A stretch of 64,000 bases of DNA from Rikenella sp031551865. GTDB lineage: Bacteria > Bacteroidota > Bacteroidia > Bacteroidales > Rikenellaceae. Made by a program: the position numbers and the translations under genes. The notes beneath the pieces are model-generated. The model saw only the letters and a list, made by a program, of their open reading frames with translations. It was not told the origin of the DNA and searched no databases. This document shows, one piece after another, positions 23,209 through 32,419 of the stretch (within the stretch, counting starts at the first letter, position 1; the number at the start of each line of letters is the position of its first letter). Where the stretch lies: NCBI GenBank assembly GCA_031551865.1, contig JAVBMY010000001.1, positions 124,001-188,000 on the forward strand, given 5' to 3'.

Positions 23209-25539
23209 ATGAAAAAACAAATCCCCGCCAAGAACCGCCGTGCGCGGATACACCTCCTCGGCCTGCTGGCCTTCGCGCTGCCCTTCGCCCTGTCAATGAC
23301 TTCGTGCGGCACCGCCGACGCCAAAAAGAACACCCAAGACCTCGCCCGGTACGTCGACCCGCTGATCGGCAGTGGCGGCCACGGCCACGTCTTCGTGGGC
23401 GCCAGCGTGCCCTTCGGCCTGGTGCAGCTCGGCCCTTCGAACATCACCCAGGGCTGGGACTGGTGTTCGGGCTATCATTATTCGGATTCTACCCTGATCG
23501 GCTTCGCCCACACCCACCTGAGCGGCACCGGCATCGGCGACAAGGGCGACATCCTGCTGATGCCCGTCACGGGTAACAATACCGGCGTTAAGGCCGCCGA
23601 CTATCTGTCGACCTACACGCACGACAACGAGACCGCGCAGGCCGGTTACTACACCCTCACGGACAACCGTTACGGCATCCGCGCCGAGCTTACAGCCACC
23701 GCACGCACCGGGTTCCACCGCTACACTTTCCCGGCGGCCGACACCGCCCGTGTGCTGGTGAACTTGTTCAAGGGCATCGGCTGGGACGCCGCTACCGAGT
23801 GCCACATCACCGCCGTGAACGACCGTACCGTCGAAGGCTACCGCCTTTCGCGCGGCTGGGCGGCCGACGACCGTGTCTACTTCTACGCCGAGTTCAGCAA
23901 ACCCTTCACGCTGACCGTCAGCGCCGACACCACTGTGATCCCCGAGCGCATGCGCCCCGACAAGGTGACCATCCCCACGCGCACCCTTATCATGCCCGAC
24001 TGCTACGGTGTGCTCGACTTCGGCCCTGTGGAAGAGGGCGAAGTGATCGAAGCCCGTGTGGCCATTTCGGGTTCGAACATCGAAGGGGCCCGCGCCAACT
24101 TCGCCGCCGAAGCCGCCCCCGGGGTGACCTTCGACGCCGTACGCGAAGCCGCCCGTGCCGACTGGAACGACCTGCTCGGCCACATCCGCGTCGAAAGCAG
24201 CGACACCGCCCGCCTGCGCACCTTCTATACCGCGCTCTACCACGCCTCGATCTTCCCGGCGCTCTTCTCCGACGCCAACCACACCTACCGCGGCGCCGAC
24301 GGTCAGGTCTATACCGACGAAACCTTCCAGAGCTACACCATCTTCTCGCTGTGGGACACCTACCGCGCCGCCGGGTCGCTCTATACCATCACCGCTCCCG
24401 AGCGGGCCGGCAACTACGTGGCCACCTTCATCAAGATCTACGAGCAGCAGGGCAAGCTCCCCGTGTGGCACCTGGCCGGCAACGAGACCGACTGCATGGT
24501 CGGCTTCAGCTCGGTACAGATCATGGCCGACGCCATCCTCAAGGGGATTCCCGGCTTCGATGTCGAGAAGGCCTACGAGGCGATGAAAGCCTACGCCCGG
24601 CTCGACGAGCGCGGCCTCAAAGCCGTGCGCGAACAGGGCTGGATCCCTGGCGACCTTGAAAACGAGTCGGTGGCCAAGGCGCTCGAATACTCGAACTCCG
24701 ACTGGGCCATCGCCCAGGTGGCCAAAAAACTCGGCCGCACCGAAGACTACAACTATTTCATCGGACGCTCGAAAAACTACAAGCGCTATTTCGACACCAC
24801 CGACTGTTTCCTCAAAGGCGTTATGGCCGACGGTTCGTTCCGCACGCCCTTCAACCCGTTGTATTCGAGCCACCGCGAAGATGACTACTGCGAAGGCAAC
24901 GCCTGGCAATACCTCTGGATGGTGACCCATGACTTCGAGGGGCTGTTCGCCCTCTTCCCGTCGCCGGAAGCCGCCGAGGCCAAACTCGACAGTACCTTCA
25001 CGATCCCTTACGACGGCGGCCCCGATGCCTCGCCCGACATTTCGGGACTGATCGGCCAGTACGCCCAGGGCAACGAACCCAACCATTCCACGATCTACGC
25101 CTACGCCTATATGGGGCGCCAGTGGAAGACCGCTGCCCTGGCCAACCGCATCATGACCGAATTCTTCAACGACACGCCCGAGGGGCTGTGCGGCAACGAA
25201 GACTGCGGCCAGATGTCGGCCTGGTACGTATTCAACGCGCTGGGCTTCTACCCGGCCAACCCGAGCAACGGCGCTTATGTATTCGGCTCTCCAGCCTTCG
25301 AAAAAGTGTCGTTCCCCGTGGGTTCGAAAGGCAAAACCTTCGAGGTGACGGCGCTTAATCTGTCGCCCGAGAACATCTACATCCAGTCGGTGAAACTCAA
25401 CGGGAAGGCCTACGACAAAGCGTACATCACCTACGCCGAGATCATGGCCGGCGGCAAGCTCGAATTCACCATGGGCCCGCAGCCCAACAAGGAGTTCGGC
25501 ACCGCCCCCGAATCGCGCCCCCGCTCGGAAATGTTATAG
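23209..25539 (+). CDS. GH92 alpha-mannosidase lipoprotein, core-only
   Basis: A second GH92 family exo-alpha-mannosidase of 776 residues. The ATG at 23209 opens a signal with a lipobox (SMTSCG, Cys about residue 30). Family motifs: YVDPLIGSGGHGHVFVG, GYHYSDSTLIGFAHTHLSGTG, GNEPNHS and GNEDCGQMSAWYVFNALGF. It ends right after the catalytic domain, without the added beta domains of the paralogue at 17634. The two differ enough that different mannose linkages are plausible. An earlier in-frame start at 23125 is rejected because it would hide the lipoprotein signal. Confidence 0.93.
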   Translation: MKKQIPAKNRRARIHLLGLLAFALPFALSMTSCGTADAKKNTQDLARYVDPLIGSGGHGHVFVGASVPFGLVQLGPSNITQGWDWCSGYHYSDSTLIGFAHTHLSGTGIGDKGDILLMPVTGNNTGVKAADYLSTYTHDNETAQAGYYTLTDNRYGIRAELTATARTGFHRYTFPAADTARVLVNLFKGIGWDAATECHITAVNDRTVEGYRLSRGWAADDRVYFYAEFSKPFTLTVSADTTVIPERMRPDKVTIPTRTLIMPDCYGVLDFGPVEEGEVIEARVAISGSNIEGARANFAAEAAPGVTFDAVREAARADWNDLLGHIRVESSDTARLRTFYTALYHASIFPALFSDANHTYRGADGQVYTDETFQSYTIFSLWDTYRAAGSLYTITAPERAGNYVATFIKIYEQQGKLPVWHLAGNETDCMVGFSSVQIMADAILKGIPGFDVEKAYEAMKAYARLDERGLKAVREQGWIPGDLENESVAKALEYSNSDWAIAQVAKKLGRTEDYNYFIGRSKNYKRYFDTTDCFLKGVMADGSFRTPFNPLYSSHREDDYCEGNAWQYLWMVTHDFEGLFALFPSPEAAEAKLDSTFTIPYDGGPDASPDISGLIGQYAQGNEPNHSTIYAYAYMGRQWKTAALANRIMTEFFNDTPEGLCGNEDCGQMSAWYVFNALGFYPANPSNGAYVFGSPAFEKVSFPVGSKGKTFEVTALNLSPENIYIQSVKLNGKAYDKAYITYAEIMAGGKLEFTMGPQPNKEFGTAPESRPRSEML

Positions 25540-25559
25540 TGCGCACCCGCACGGGGATC

Positions 25560-25750
25560 GGTTTTTTCTCCCGGAGAAACGAGCGCCCCACCCACCCCGA
25601 CGGCGTGAAGCACCGTCGGCGGAAGCGCATGAGTCTGTTTTGCAACCTTTGCGGAGAAATACGCGCCCGGCCCACACACCCTTCGAAGGTGGGCGCACCG
25701 AGCCGGGCGTTCCGCGACTCTTGTCGCTACACAGGCCCGGCCGCAAAACC
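25560..25750 (+). repeat. family A hairpin repeats
   Basis: Two A units (GGAGAAACGAGCGCC at 25573 and GGAGAAATACGCGCC at 25656), each followed by GC-rich inverted sequence. The second shares the motif CCGCGACTC...GTCGCTACAC and CGGCCGCAAA with the unit at 42603-42710. The rest of this 316-nt gap is a terminator and a promoter. Confidence 0.55.
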
Positions 25751-25755
25751 CGGAA

Positions 25756-25806
25756 AAAGGCCGGTCGGTGAACCTTCCGGTGCACCGACCGGCCTTTCCT
25801 TTTTTT
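25756..25806 (+). terminator. Rho-independent terminator
   Basis: A 14-bp stem AAAGGCCGGTCGGT/ACCGACCGGCCTTT with a 14-nt loop, then CCTTTTTTTT. It separates the GH92 gene from the M23 gene. Confidence 0.85.
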
Positions 25807-25809
25807 ACC

Positions 25810-25817
25810 TATATTTG
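25810..25817 (+). promoter_or_regulatory. -7 box TATATTTG for the M23-dxr unit
   Basis: A consensus -7 element 39 nt before the ATG at 25856, directly after the terminator. Confidence 0.6.
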
Positions 25818-25855
25818 CATACGAAACTGCAACCCCTCAGCGCACGCTTTACCCC

Positions 25856-26707
25856 ATGGGCACCAAGAACAACCTCCTCGGAAAATTCGGCGAAAAGCAC
25901 AAACTCTCGCTCCGCAGCGTCCGCAGCGGGCAGGAGATATGGCACGTGTTCATCAGCCGCGCCGGAATGACCGGGGTACTCGCGGCCTCGGTCGTCGTCA
26001 TATTCGCCGCCGCCGTGCTGGTGATGGCCTACACCCCGTTGCTCGATTTCCTGCCCGGCTACCCCGGCGCCAAGTCGCGCGAAACCCTGATCCGCAACAT
26101 TGCCAAACTCGACTCGCTGCAAAACGAAGTCGGCAAATGGCAGCAATACCACCACGACTTCGCGCTGATCCTCGACGGCCGCCAGGTCGAACACACCGCC
26201 GACACCGCCACCCGTCAATCAGTGGGCGGCGAGATCACCCTGCGCAACCGCATGGATTCGATCCTGCGTGCCGAGATGACCGACCCCAACAGTCCCTACC
26301 GCCTCGAAACGCGGGAGCAAGTGCGCCGCTACGTGCCCACCTTCGAAATGATCCCGCCCGTCAAAGGAATGATCGTCAACCGTTTTGCCCCCGGGCGCGG
26401 CTTCAACGGCATCGAACTGGCCCCCGCGCCCAATCAGGAGATCCTGGCCGTGATGGACGGCACCGTGATCCAGACCTGCTGGGATCCTGCACAAGGCAAC
26501 ACCGTCGTCGTTCAGCAGAGCGGCGGGTTCATTTCGGTCTACAAGAACGTGGGCGCCTCGCTACGCCGCACCGGCGACCGCGTGAAGGCCGGCGAAGTGA
26601 TCGCCCTGAGCGGGCAGGTGACCGACACCAAGATCCCGCACGTCATCTTCGAACTCTGGCTCTCGGGCGTGGCCGTCGACCCCGAACGCTACATCACGTT
26701 CCAGTAA
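25856..26707 (+). CDS. membrane-anchored M23-like protein, catalytic site degenerate
   Basis: Of 283 residues, 1-37 are cytoplasmic, 38-60 are a membrane helix, 65-165 a helical coiled region, and about 170-283 a LytM/M23 fold. The zinc ligands are not conserved. The GRGFNGIEL segment has Asn where M23 enzymes have the first His, and Glu in place of Asp. The final HxH reads HVIFE. It is therefore probably not a working endopeptidase but could regulate or bind cell-wall enzymes, as EnvC and NlpD do. It precedes dxr by 94 nt and may share its transcript. Confidence 0.82.
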   Translation: MGTKNNLLGKFGEKHKLSLRSVRSGQEIWHVFISRAGMTGVLAASVVVIFAAAVLVMAYTPLLDFLPGYPGAKSRETLIRNIAKLDSLQNEVGKWQQYHHDFALILDGRQVEHTADTATRQSVGGEITLRNRMDSILRAEMTDPNSPYRLETREQVRRYVPTFEMIPPVKGMIVNRFAPGRGFNGIELAPAPNQEILAVMDGTVIQTCWDPAQGNTVVVQQSGGFISVYKNVGASLRRTGDRVKAGEVIALSGQVTDTKIPHVIFELWLSGVAVDPERYITFQ

Positions 26708-26801
26708 CCGGCCCTCTTCCCGCGCCCTTTCCAACGAGCCGCGCAGGAACAACGAAGCACCCCCTCCCAAAACCCAAATCCCCCGCCCCAAAACACCTCA
26801 G

Positions 26802-27968
26802 ATGGAACAACCCCCGCAGCGCATAGCGATCCTCGGCTCGACCGGCTCGATCGGACGGCAGACCCTCGACATCGTGCGGGCGCATCCGGAGCGGTTCGTG
26901 GTCGAAATGCTCGCCGCGTGCAATAACTGGGTACTGCTGGCCGCCCAGGCCCGCGAGTTTTTGCCCGACACCGTGGTGATCGCCAACGAGCAGCATTATC
27001 CTGCGCTGCAAAAGGCCCTCGGCGACCTGCCCGTCAAAGTATATTGCGGCCCCGAAGCCATCGAACAGGCCGTGGCCTGTTCGAGCGTCGATACCGTGGT
27101 GTCGGCGCTGGTCGGTTTCGCCGGGCTCGCCCCCACGCTGGCCGCCATCCGCGCCGGCAAAAAAATCGCCCTGGCCAACAAAGAGACTTTAGTGGCCGCC
27201 GGATCGCTCGTCATCAGCGAGTCGGGGCGTTGCGGCGCGCCCATCCTGCCCGTCGATTCGGAACACTCGGCCATCTTCCAGTGCCTGGTGGGCGAACGCA
27301 CACCCCCGCGGCGCGTGATCCTCACGGCCAGCGGCGGCGCCCTGCGCTCGGTGCCCGTGGCCGGCCTGCCGGGCGTCACCCCCGAACAGGCCCTGCGCCA
27401 CCCCAACTGGGCGATGGGCCCCCGCGTGACCATCGACTCGGCCACCATGATGAACAAAGGCTTCGAAGCCATCGAAGCCCTGTGGCTTTTCGGGCTCACG
27501 CCCGGACAGATTGACGTGGCCCTGCACCCCCAGTCCATCGTGCACTCGCTGGTCGAGTTCGCCGACGGCTCGCTCAAAGCGCAACTCGGCGCGCCCGACA
27601 TGCGGCTCCCGATCCAATACGCCCTGACCTTTCCGGAGCGCTGCGAAGCGAGCGGAGTCGCCCCCTGCGACCTGTTTGCGTGCGGCCCCCTCACCTTCGA
27701 AGAACCCCCGGCGGAACGTTATCCCTGCCTCGCGCTGGCCTACGAAGCGATGCGCACCTCAGGCTCGGCCCCCTGCGTGCTGAACGCCGCCGACGAGGTG
27801 GCCGTGACAGCTTTTCTTGAAAAGCGCATCGGCTTTACCCGGATCGGCGAAGTGGTCGCCGGCACGTTGTCCGCGATCCCCTATAGTGCTCCCGCATCGC
27901 TCGAAGAATTCGCTGCGGTGGATGCCGAGGCACGGCGCGTGGCCTTGAGATTTATTGATAGACCCTAA
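26802..27968 (+). CDS. dxr: 1-deoxy-D-xylulose 5-phosphate reductoisomerase
   Basis: First committed step of the MEP isoprenoid pathway: turns DXP into MEP using NADPH and a divalent metal. The 388 residues are the normal length. N-terminal Rossmann motif ILGSTGSIGRQTL; metal- and substrate-binding motifs VDSEHSAIFQ, TASGGALR and NWAMGPRVTIDSATMMNKGFE; C-terminal helical domain to the end. It lies 94 nt after the M23-like gene. In other Bacteroidota dxr is often followed by rseP, which is absent here; a repeat block follows instead. Confidence 0.96.
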   Translation: MEQPPQRIAILGSTGSIGRQTLDIVRAHPERFVVEMLAACNNWVLLAAQAREFLPDTVVIANEQHYPALQKALGDLPVKVYCGPEAIEQAVACSSVDTVVSALVGFAGLAPTLAAIRAGKKIALANKETLVAAGSLVISESGRCGAPILPVDSEHSAIFQCLVGERTPPRRVILTASGGALRSVPVAGLPGVTPEQALRHPNWAMGPRVTIDSATMMNKGFEAIEALWLFGLTPGQIDVALHPQSIVHSLVEFADGSLKAQLGAPDMRLPIQYALTFPERCEASGVAPCDLFACGPLTFEEPPAERYPCLALAYEAMRTSGSAPCVLNAADEVAVTAFLEKRIGFTRIGEVVAGTLSAIPYSAPASLEEFAAVDAEARRVALRFIDRP

Positions 27969-28007
27969 CCAAATTGCCTGGCCGGGAAGTACCGGGCACC
28001 TGCCCGG

Positions 28008-28165
28008 AGAATCGCCCGGCCCCACGGCGTTCCACACCGTCGGAGGCTGGGGGCCGGGCGATCGGCCCGGGTCCATTTCATGGTCTCTTGCTCCTACTAG
28101 CCCGGCATGGCTCGCAAGCGATCTCTGACCTTGCCACGGGCGTCGCTCCGCTAAGCACGCTTTCC
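28008..28165 (-). repeat. composite repeat H, copy 1
   Basis: Read on the minus strand, 28165-28070 is nearly identical to 59545-59643: GCGTGCTTAGCGGAGC, CCCGTGGCAAG, CTAGTAGGAGCAAGAG and CCATGAAATGGAC in the same order. It runs on into the GGGCCGGGCGATC hairpin at 28013-28062. Part of the sequence is family B linker. The 285-nt gap after dxr holds no gene. Confidence 0.7.
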
Positions 28166-28253
28166 GAGTGCCGCTCGGCCGTAAGCTGCGGAGGAACGCG
28201 TCACCCAACTGCAATTCAACACTTATCATACTTATAAGAAACACACCAGACCC

Positions 28254-28844
28254 ATGAAAACCCGCACGCTGAAACTTTCGCTGACCGCCGCTGCCGCCCT
28301 CTTTTTCGTATCCTGCGCCACGCTCAAAGGTATCGGCTCGTTCCTGACCTGCAACTACAACCTGCAACAGGTGACCGACCCACGCCTGGCCGGCATCAGC
28401 CTCACCAGCACCGCCGACCTGACCAACCTCGACCTGAGTTCGGCTGCCAAAGTGGCCGCCACGCTCCTCACGGGCAGCCTGCCCCTGTCGGTCACCGTGA
28501 ATGTGGGCGTCAACAACCCCAACGGCACCGCCGCCCAGATCGAAGGCCTCGAATGGGCCCTCTGGTTCAACGGCACCAGCATGATCGGCGGCGAGACCCA
28601 GCAACGCATCTATGTCGAGCCCAACGGAGGCACGGCCATCGTGCCGCTCACCGTGCAGATCGACCTGGCACAACTGTTCAATAAAGAGGCCCGCGACGAC
28701 ATGATGAGCTTTGCCAACGGCCTGCTTCACCTCGGCCAGGCGAATCAGCAGGACTCGAAAGTGGCCCTCAAGATAAGGCCCCGCGTATCGTTCGCCGGCC
28801 AGGTATTTACCCCCGGGTGGATCGGCGTAAGCGCCAAACTGTAG
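28254..28844 (+). CDS. LEA14-like (WHy-type) lipoprotein
   Basis: A 196-residue lipoprotein with the signal MKTRTLKLSLTAAAALFFVSC and the lipid Cys at about residue 21. The mature part is beta-rich. It contains a stretch of alternating hydrophobic strands with NPNGTAAQIEGLEWALWFNG, the pattern of LEA type 2 / WHy domains, which are beta sandwiches found in stress-linked and envelope proteins. A ligand is not known. It is flanked by repeat-filled gaps, so probably transcribed alone. Confidence 0.7.
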   Translation: MKTRTLKLSLTAAAALFFVSCATLKGIGSFLTCNYNLQQVTDPRLAGISLTSTADLTNLDLSSAAKVAATLLTGSLPLSVTVNVGVNNPNGTAAQIEGLEWALWFNGTSMIGGETQQRIYVEPNGGTAIVPLTVQIDLAQLFNKEARDDMMSFANGLLHLGQANQQDSKVALKIRPRVSFAGQVFTPGWIGVSAKL

Positions 28845-28859
28845 GCACTCCCTTCCAAG

Positions 28860-29000
28860 AAGAAGCGGGTGCCCGCTATGCTCGCGCAAGCGCTGCGCCG
28901 TCGCAGAGAAACGGGCGCCCCAGCCCCCCGACGCGCTTCGCGCGTGGGCTGGGGCGCATGAACAAGTCCGGAGAAATTCGGCCCCTGCGGGGCCGTCGTA
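28860..29000 (+). repeat. family A hairpin repeats
   Basis: GCAGAGAAACGGGCGCCCCAGCC with a facing GGCTGGGGCGC stem (28904-28958), then GGAGAAATTCGGCCCC with a facing GGGGCCG stem (28972-28995). Confidence 0.55.
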
Positions 29001-29041
29001 GAAAAGGCAACCACCCTCCGGCAAATTTTCCGCAAAAACAC

Positions 29042-29049
29042 TATATTCG
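29042..29049 (+). promoter_or_regulatory. possible -7 box TATATTCG
   Basis: One mismatch to TAnnTTTG, 20 nt before the ATG at 29070. Confidence 0.4.
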
Positions 29050-29069
29050 CAGTAACATAACACGCACAC

Positions 29070-29984
29070 ATGAAACCTACACTACTCGTACTCGCCGCCG
29101 GCATGGGTTCGCGCTACGGCTCGCTCAAGCAAATGGACGGCGTCGGCCCCCACAACGAAGCCATCATCGACTATTCGGTATTTGACGCCATCCGCGCCGG
29201 ATTCGGCAAGGTGGTGTTCGTGATCCGCCACTCGTTCGCCGAAGAATTCCAGGAAGTGTTCAACGACCGCCGCTTCGGCCACAAGATCGAAGTGAAATAC
29301 GTCTATCAGGAACTCGACATGCTCCCCGACGGTTTCGACCTGCCCGAAGGACGCGAAAAACCCTGGGGCACAAACCACGCCGTGATGATGGGCGAAAGCG
29401 CGATCCGCGAACCGTTTGCCGTGATCAACGCCGACGACTTCTACGGCCAGAACGCCATAGAGACCATGGGTAAATTCCTGGCCACGCTGCCCGGCGGCAG
29501 CCGCGATCTCTACGCCATGGTAGGATACCAGGTGCGCAAGACCCTCTCGGACTTCGGCACCGTGAGCCGCGGCGAATGCTCGGTGAGCCCCGACGGCTGC
29601 CTGCAATCCATCGTCGAACGCACCAAAATCGAACGCCAGCCCGACGGCCGGATCGTCTACATCGAAGAGGACGGACGCCACCCGCTCGGCGAGGACACTC
29701 CCGTGTCGATGAACCTGTTCGGCTTCACGCCCGACTATTTCGAATACTCCGACCAATATTTCAAAGAGTTCCTGCTCACCCAGGGCGGCAACCTGAAAGC
29801 CGAATACTTCATCCCGCTGCTGGTCAACAAGCTCGTCGAAAGCGGCATCGTCCGCATGAAGGTGCTCGCCACGACCTCGGACTGGTTCGGCGTCACCTAC
29901 AAGGAAGATAAGCCCGAGACCATGGCCCGCATTCGCGCGCTCGTCGAGGCCGGAGTCTACCCCGAGAACCTTTGGAACCTGTAA
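29070..29984 (+). CDS. sugar-phosphate nucleotidyltransferase
   Basis: A 304-residue member of the NTP_transferase family, which joins a sugar 1-phosphate to a nucleotide. The start motif LAAGMGSRYGSLKQMDGVGP is the nucleotide-binding loop, and the metal-binding Asp pair lies in AVINADDFYGQ. The C-terminal part is helical, without the left-handed beta-helix of GlmU- or GlgC-type enzymes. The sugar cannot be told. The following gene begins 14 nt after its stop, so the two look like one operon with a secreted enzyme-like protein. Confidence 0.85.
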   Translation: MKPTLLVLAAGMGSRYGSLKQMDGVGPHNEAIIDYSVFDAIRAGFGKVVFVIRHSFAEEFQEVFNDRRFGHKIEVKYVYQELDMLPDGFDLPEGREKPWGTNHAVMMGESAIREPFAVINADDFYGQNAIETMGKFLATLPGGSRDLYAMVGYQVRKTLSDFGTVSRGECSVSPDGCLQSIVERTKIERQPDGRIVYIEEDGRHPLGEDTPVSMNLFGFTPDYFEYSDQYFKEFLLTQGGNLKAEYFIPLLVNKLVESGIVRMKVLATTSDWFGVTYKEDKPETMARIRALVEAGVYPENLWNL

Positions 29985-29998
29985 CTCCGCGGCCCGCC

Positions 29999-32143
29999 AT
30001 GATGAAACCCCTCGCCATGCTGGCCGCCGCCATCGGCCTGTGGTCGCTCTGCAGCCCCGGGGCCCAGGCCTCGGGATTGGAGAACGACCGTTGGCGCGTC
30101 GAGCTCGCGGCCGACCGTACCATCCGCTCGCTCAGCCTGAAGCGGGGCGAAACGTGGGACACCGTATCGTTCCGCCACGACCGCCACGCCGGGCCGAAAT
30201 GGTACGGCCAGGCGCCCGAAGGCATCGAACGCACGGTCGACTACCGCCTCGACGGCGACCGGCTGGCCGTCATCGCCCGGATACACAACGGCACCGGGGA
30301 AACCTACGCTCCCGAGAAAGCCGGGCTGACCTTCGGCCTGAGCAACTACATGGCCGCATACCCGGCATGGAACGAAATCTATTTCCCCACGATGCTGCGG
30401 TGCGAAAAGACCCACTTCTGGGGCTACCTGATGAACCCCAACGGCCGGATCATCGGTATCGCCTCGCCCGACTCCATCGCCTCGTGGAGCCTGCGCTACA
30501 ACGCGGGTTACGGCAGCGGCATCCCCGGCGCCCCGTTCTGGGGGCACCGCGTCTACACTTTTGACCTCGACCTGCTGTGCGCCGGGCCCCTGCCCGAAAG
30601 GCACCCGCAGACCCTCGACCGGCTGGAACCCGGCGAAACCCGCTCGTGGACGATCCTGCTGACCGACATCCCCTCGCTGGCCGACGTGCCTGCAAGCCTT
30701 TCGGCCCTAAGCGGGCATCCGTTCGAGAATATCGAGATCATGCCCGCCCCGCCGCGGCCCTGGAGTTGGTATCTGCAACGCGCCCGCGAAGCCGCGCTGA
30801 AAGACACCCAGAAAGCCAGCTGGAACTGCGAGAACTGGTACGGTTTCTACTCAGCCTACCTGGCCCATATCTATTTTCCCGATGCGGAACTTTTAGCAAA
30901 GACCGACGAGCGCTTCGGGCTGGTAATGGCCCAGATGTACGACACGGTGACCATGGCCCCGCTGCCCGGTCGGATGCCCGACCGCATCCAGAACCACTCC
31001 ACCACCATCGGGATGTACGTCGACCGCTACCGCGCCACAGGCTCGTTGCGCGACCTCGAAAAAGCCGCCCTGCTCGCCGACTGGATCATCGATAACGCAC
31101 AGGTGCCCGACGGGTCGTACCGCCGCGGCAAGACGCATTACACCAGCGTAATCTACGTAGCTAAAAGCCTCATGGAACTCTACCTGCGCGAGCGGGAATT
31201 ACCCGGCGCCGTATGGCAGGAGCGCTACCTGCGGCACTTTAACTCTGCCAAGCGCGCCGTCGACCAGTTGATGCTCGGCGTGGGCGCCATGGACACCGAG
31301 GGCGAACTCACCTTCGAGGACGGCATGATCTCGTGCAGTGCCCTGCAGATCGCCGCCTTCGCGCTCCAGCTTGAACAGAGCGACCCGGCCGAAGCCGCAC
31401 GCTACACGAAAACAGCCATCGACCTGCTCCGCAGCCACGACTGCCTGACACAACTTGTGGTCCCCGACGAGAGGATGCGCGGCGGGACGCTCCGGTTCTG
31501 GGAAGCGCAGTACGACGTGATGACGGGGCACAACATGCTCACCTCGCCGCACGGCTGGACCTCATGGCGCACTTACGCCACGTATTACGTCTACCTGCTG
31601 ACCGGCGAGGTCAAGTGGCTCATCCAGACGATGAACGCGCTCGGCAGTTCGGTGCGCTCGGTAAACTCCGACACAGGCGAACTCTACTGGGCCTTCGTGG
31701 TCGACCCGCAGGTACGCACCGTGCAGACCCGGCGCGGTTACGATTTTCCCGATGCCCGCCCCGACAGCTACAATGCCAACCAGCACAAGGCCGAAGAAGG
31801 CGAAACAGTGCCCGTGGTGATCGGCGAGCAATACGTGCCGATGGTGGCCGGCTGGTTCACCGCCAACAGCTCGGACAACGACGTGCACGAACATTTCAAA
31901 TGCCTCGAAGAAATCGCGCTCACGAGTGCCCACGTGGCCGAACGCGAAGACGGGACGTTCGTCGCCTTCAACTGCCATCTGACTCAGAACGGCCCCGCAA
32001 AACTGACCATCGTACCCAACGAAAGCGTAGTATCGCAAGTGCATGTCAACCTGCGCCGCCCGGCCCGCGTGCGCATCGAATGGCCCGGTGCCCGAACACG
32101 CACCTGCACGGTAGCCCCGGGAATGCACTGGCTATCCCGCTAA
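29999..32143 (+). CDS. secreted protein, probable (alpha/alpha) toroid enzyme of unknown activity
   Basis: A 714-residue protein with a signal peptide (MMKPLAMLAAAIGLWSLCSPGAQA). The first 230 or so mature residues are beta-rich. About 260-620 are repeated helices rich in Trp, Tyr and Asp (SWNCENWYGFYSAYLAH, FWEAQYDVMTGHNMLTSPHGW), resembling six-hairpin glycosidase and lyase folds. A small beta region ends the protein. I do not recognise a specific family or catalytic pair. It starts 14 nt after the nucleotidyltransferase. A glycoside hydrolase or lyase role is inference from fold and signal peptide. Confidence 0.7.
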   Translation: MMKPLAMLAAAIGLWSLCSPGAQASGLENDRWRVELAADRTIRSLSLKRGETWDTVSFRHDRHAGPKWYGQAPEGIERTVDYRLDGDRLAVIARIHNGTGETYAPEKAGLTFGLSNYMAAYPAWNEIYFPTMLRCEKTHFWGYLMNPNGRIIGIASPDSIASWSLRYNAGYGSGIPGAPFWGHRVYTFDLDLLCAGPLPERHPQTLDRLEPGETRSWTILLTDIPSLADVPASLSALSGHPFENIEIMPAPPRPWSWYLQRAREAALKDTQKASWNCENWYGFYSAYLAHIYFPDAELLAKTDERFGLVMAQMYDTVTMAPLPGRMPDRIQNHSTTIGMYVDRYRATGSLRDLEKAALLADWIIDNAQVPDGSYRRGKTHYTSVIYVAKSLMELYLRERELPGAVWQERYLRHFNSAKRAVDQLMLGVGAMDTEGELTFEDGMISCSALQIAAFALQLEQSDPAEAARYTKTAIDLLRSHDCLTQLVVPDERMRGGTLRFWEAQYDVMTGHNMLTSPHGWTSWRTYATYYVYLLTGEVKWLIQTMNALGSSVRSVNSDTGELYWAFVVDPQVRTVQTRRGYDFPDARPDSYNANQHKAEEGETVPVVIGEQYVPMVAGWFTANSSDNDVHEHFKCLEEIALTSAHVAEREDGTFVAFNCHLTQNGPAKLTIVPNESVVSQVHVNLRRPARVRIEWPGARTRTCTVAPGMHWLSR

Positions 32144-32198
32144 CCAACCGCACCCGCCCCTTGCGGCAGGTTCGCCCCGCGCACTTCGGTAAAAACGA

Positions 32199-32372
32199 TA
32201 TGCTTATCCGCAATACCAGCCCCGGTGCAGTCTGCCGCCGGCGAAGGGCGTAGACGAGCCCTGGACGGGCATACAGTCCGCCGCGTGGAGCGGCAGCCGG
32301 GATCGCTTACGCGCCCCGGGTACATGCAAAACACCCCTCTAAAACGCAGGAGGCCTGATTGCGGATAAGCGT
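32199..32372 (+). mobile_element. MITE-like element C, copy 1
   Basis: About 174 bp bounded by inverted ends TGCTTATCCGCAA (32201) and TTGCGGATAAGCG (32359-32371), flanked by the direct repeat TAAAAACGA (32190-32198 and 32373-32381), which looks like a target duplication. The interior has GGGCGTAGACGAGCC, CCGCCGCGTGG, GCCGGGATCGC and CCCCGGGTACAT in order, shared with copies at 47799 and 49129. No reading frame. It ends 48 nt before galM. Confidence 0.7.
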
Positions 32373-32419
32373 TAAAAACGACGATACTCCGACCTACTAA
32401 CTCAAAAACGCACGATACC

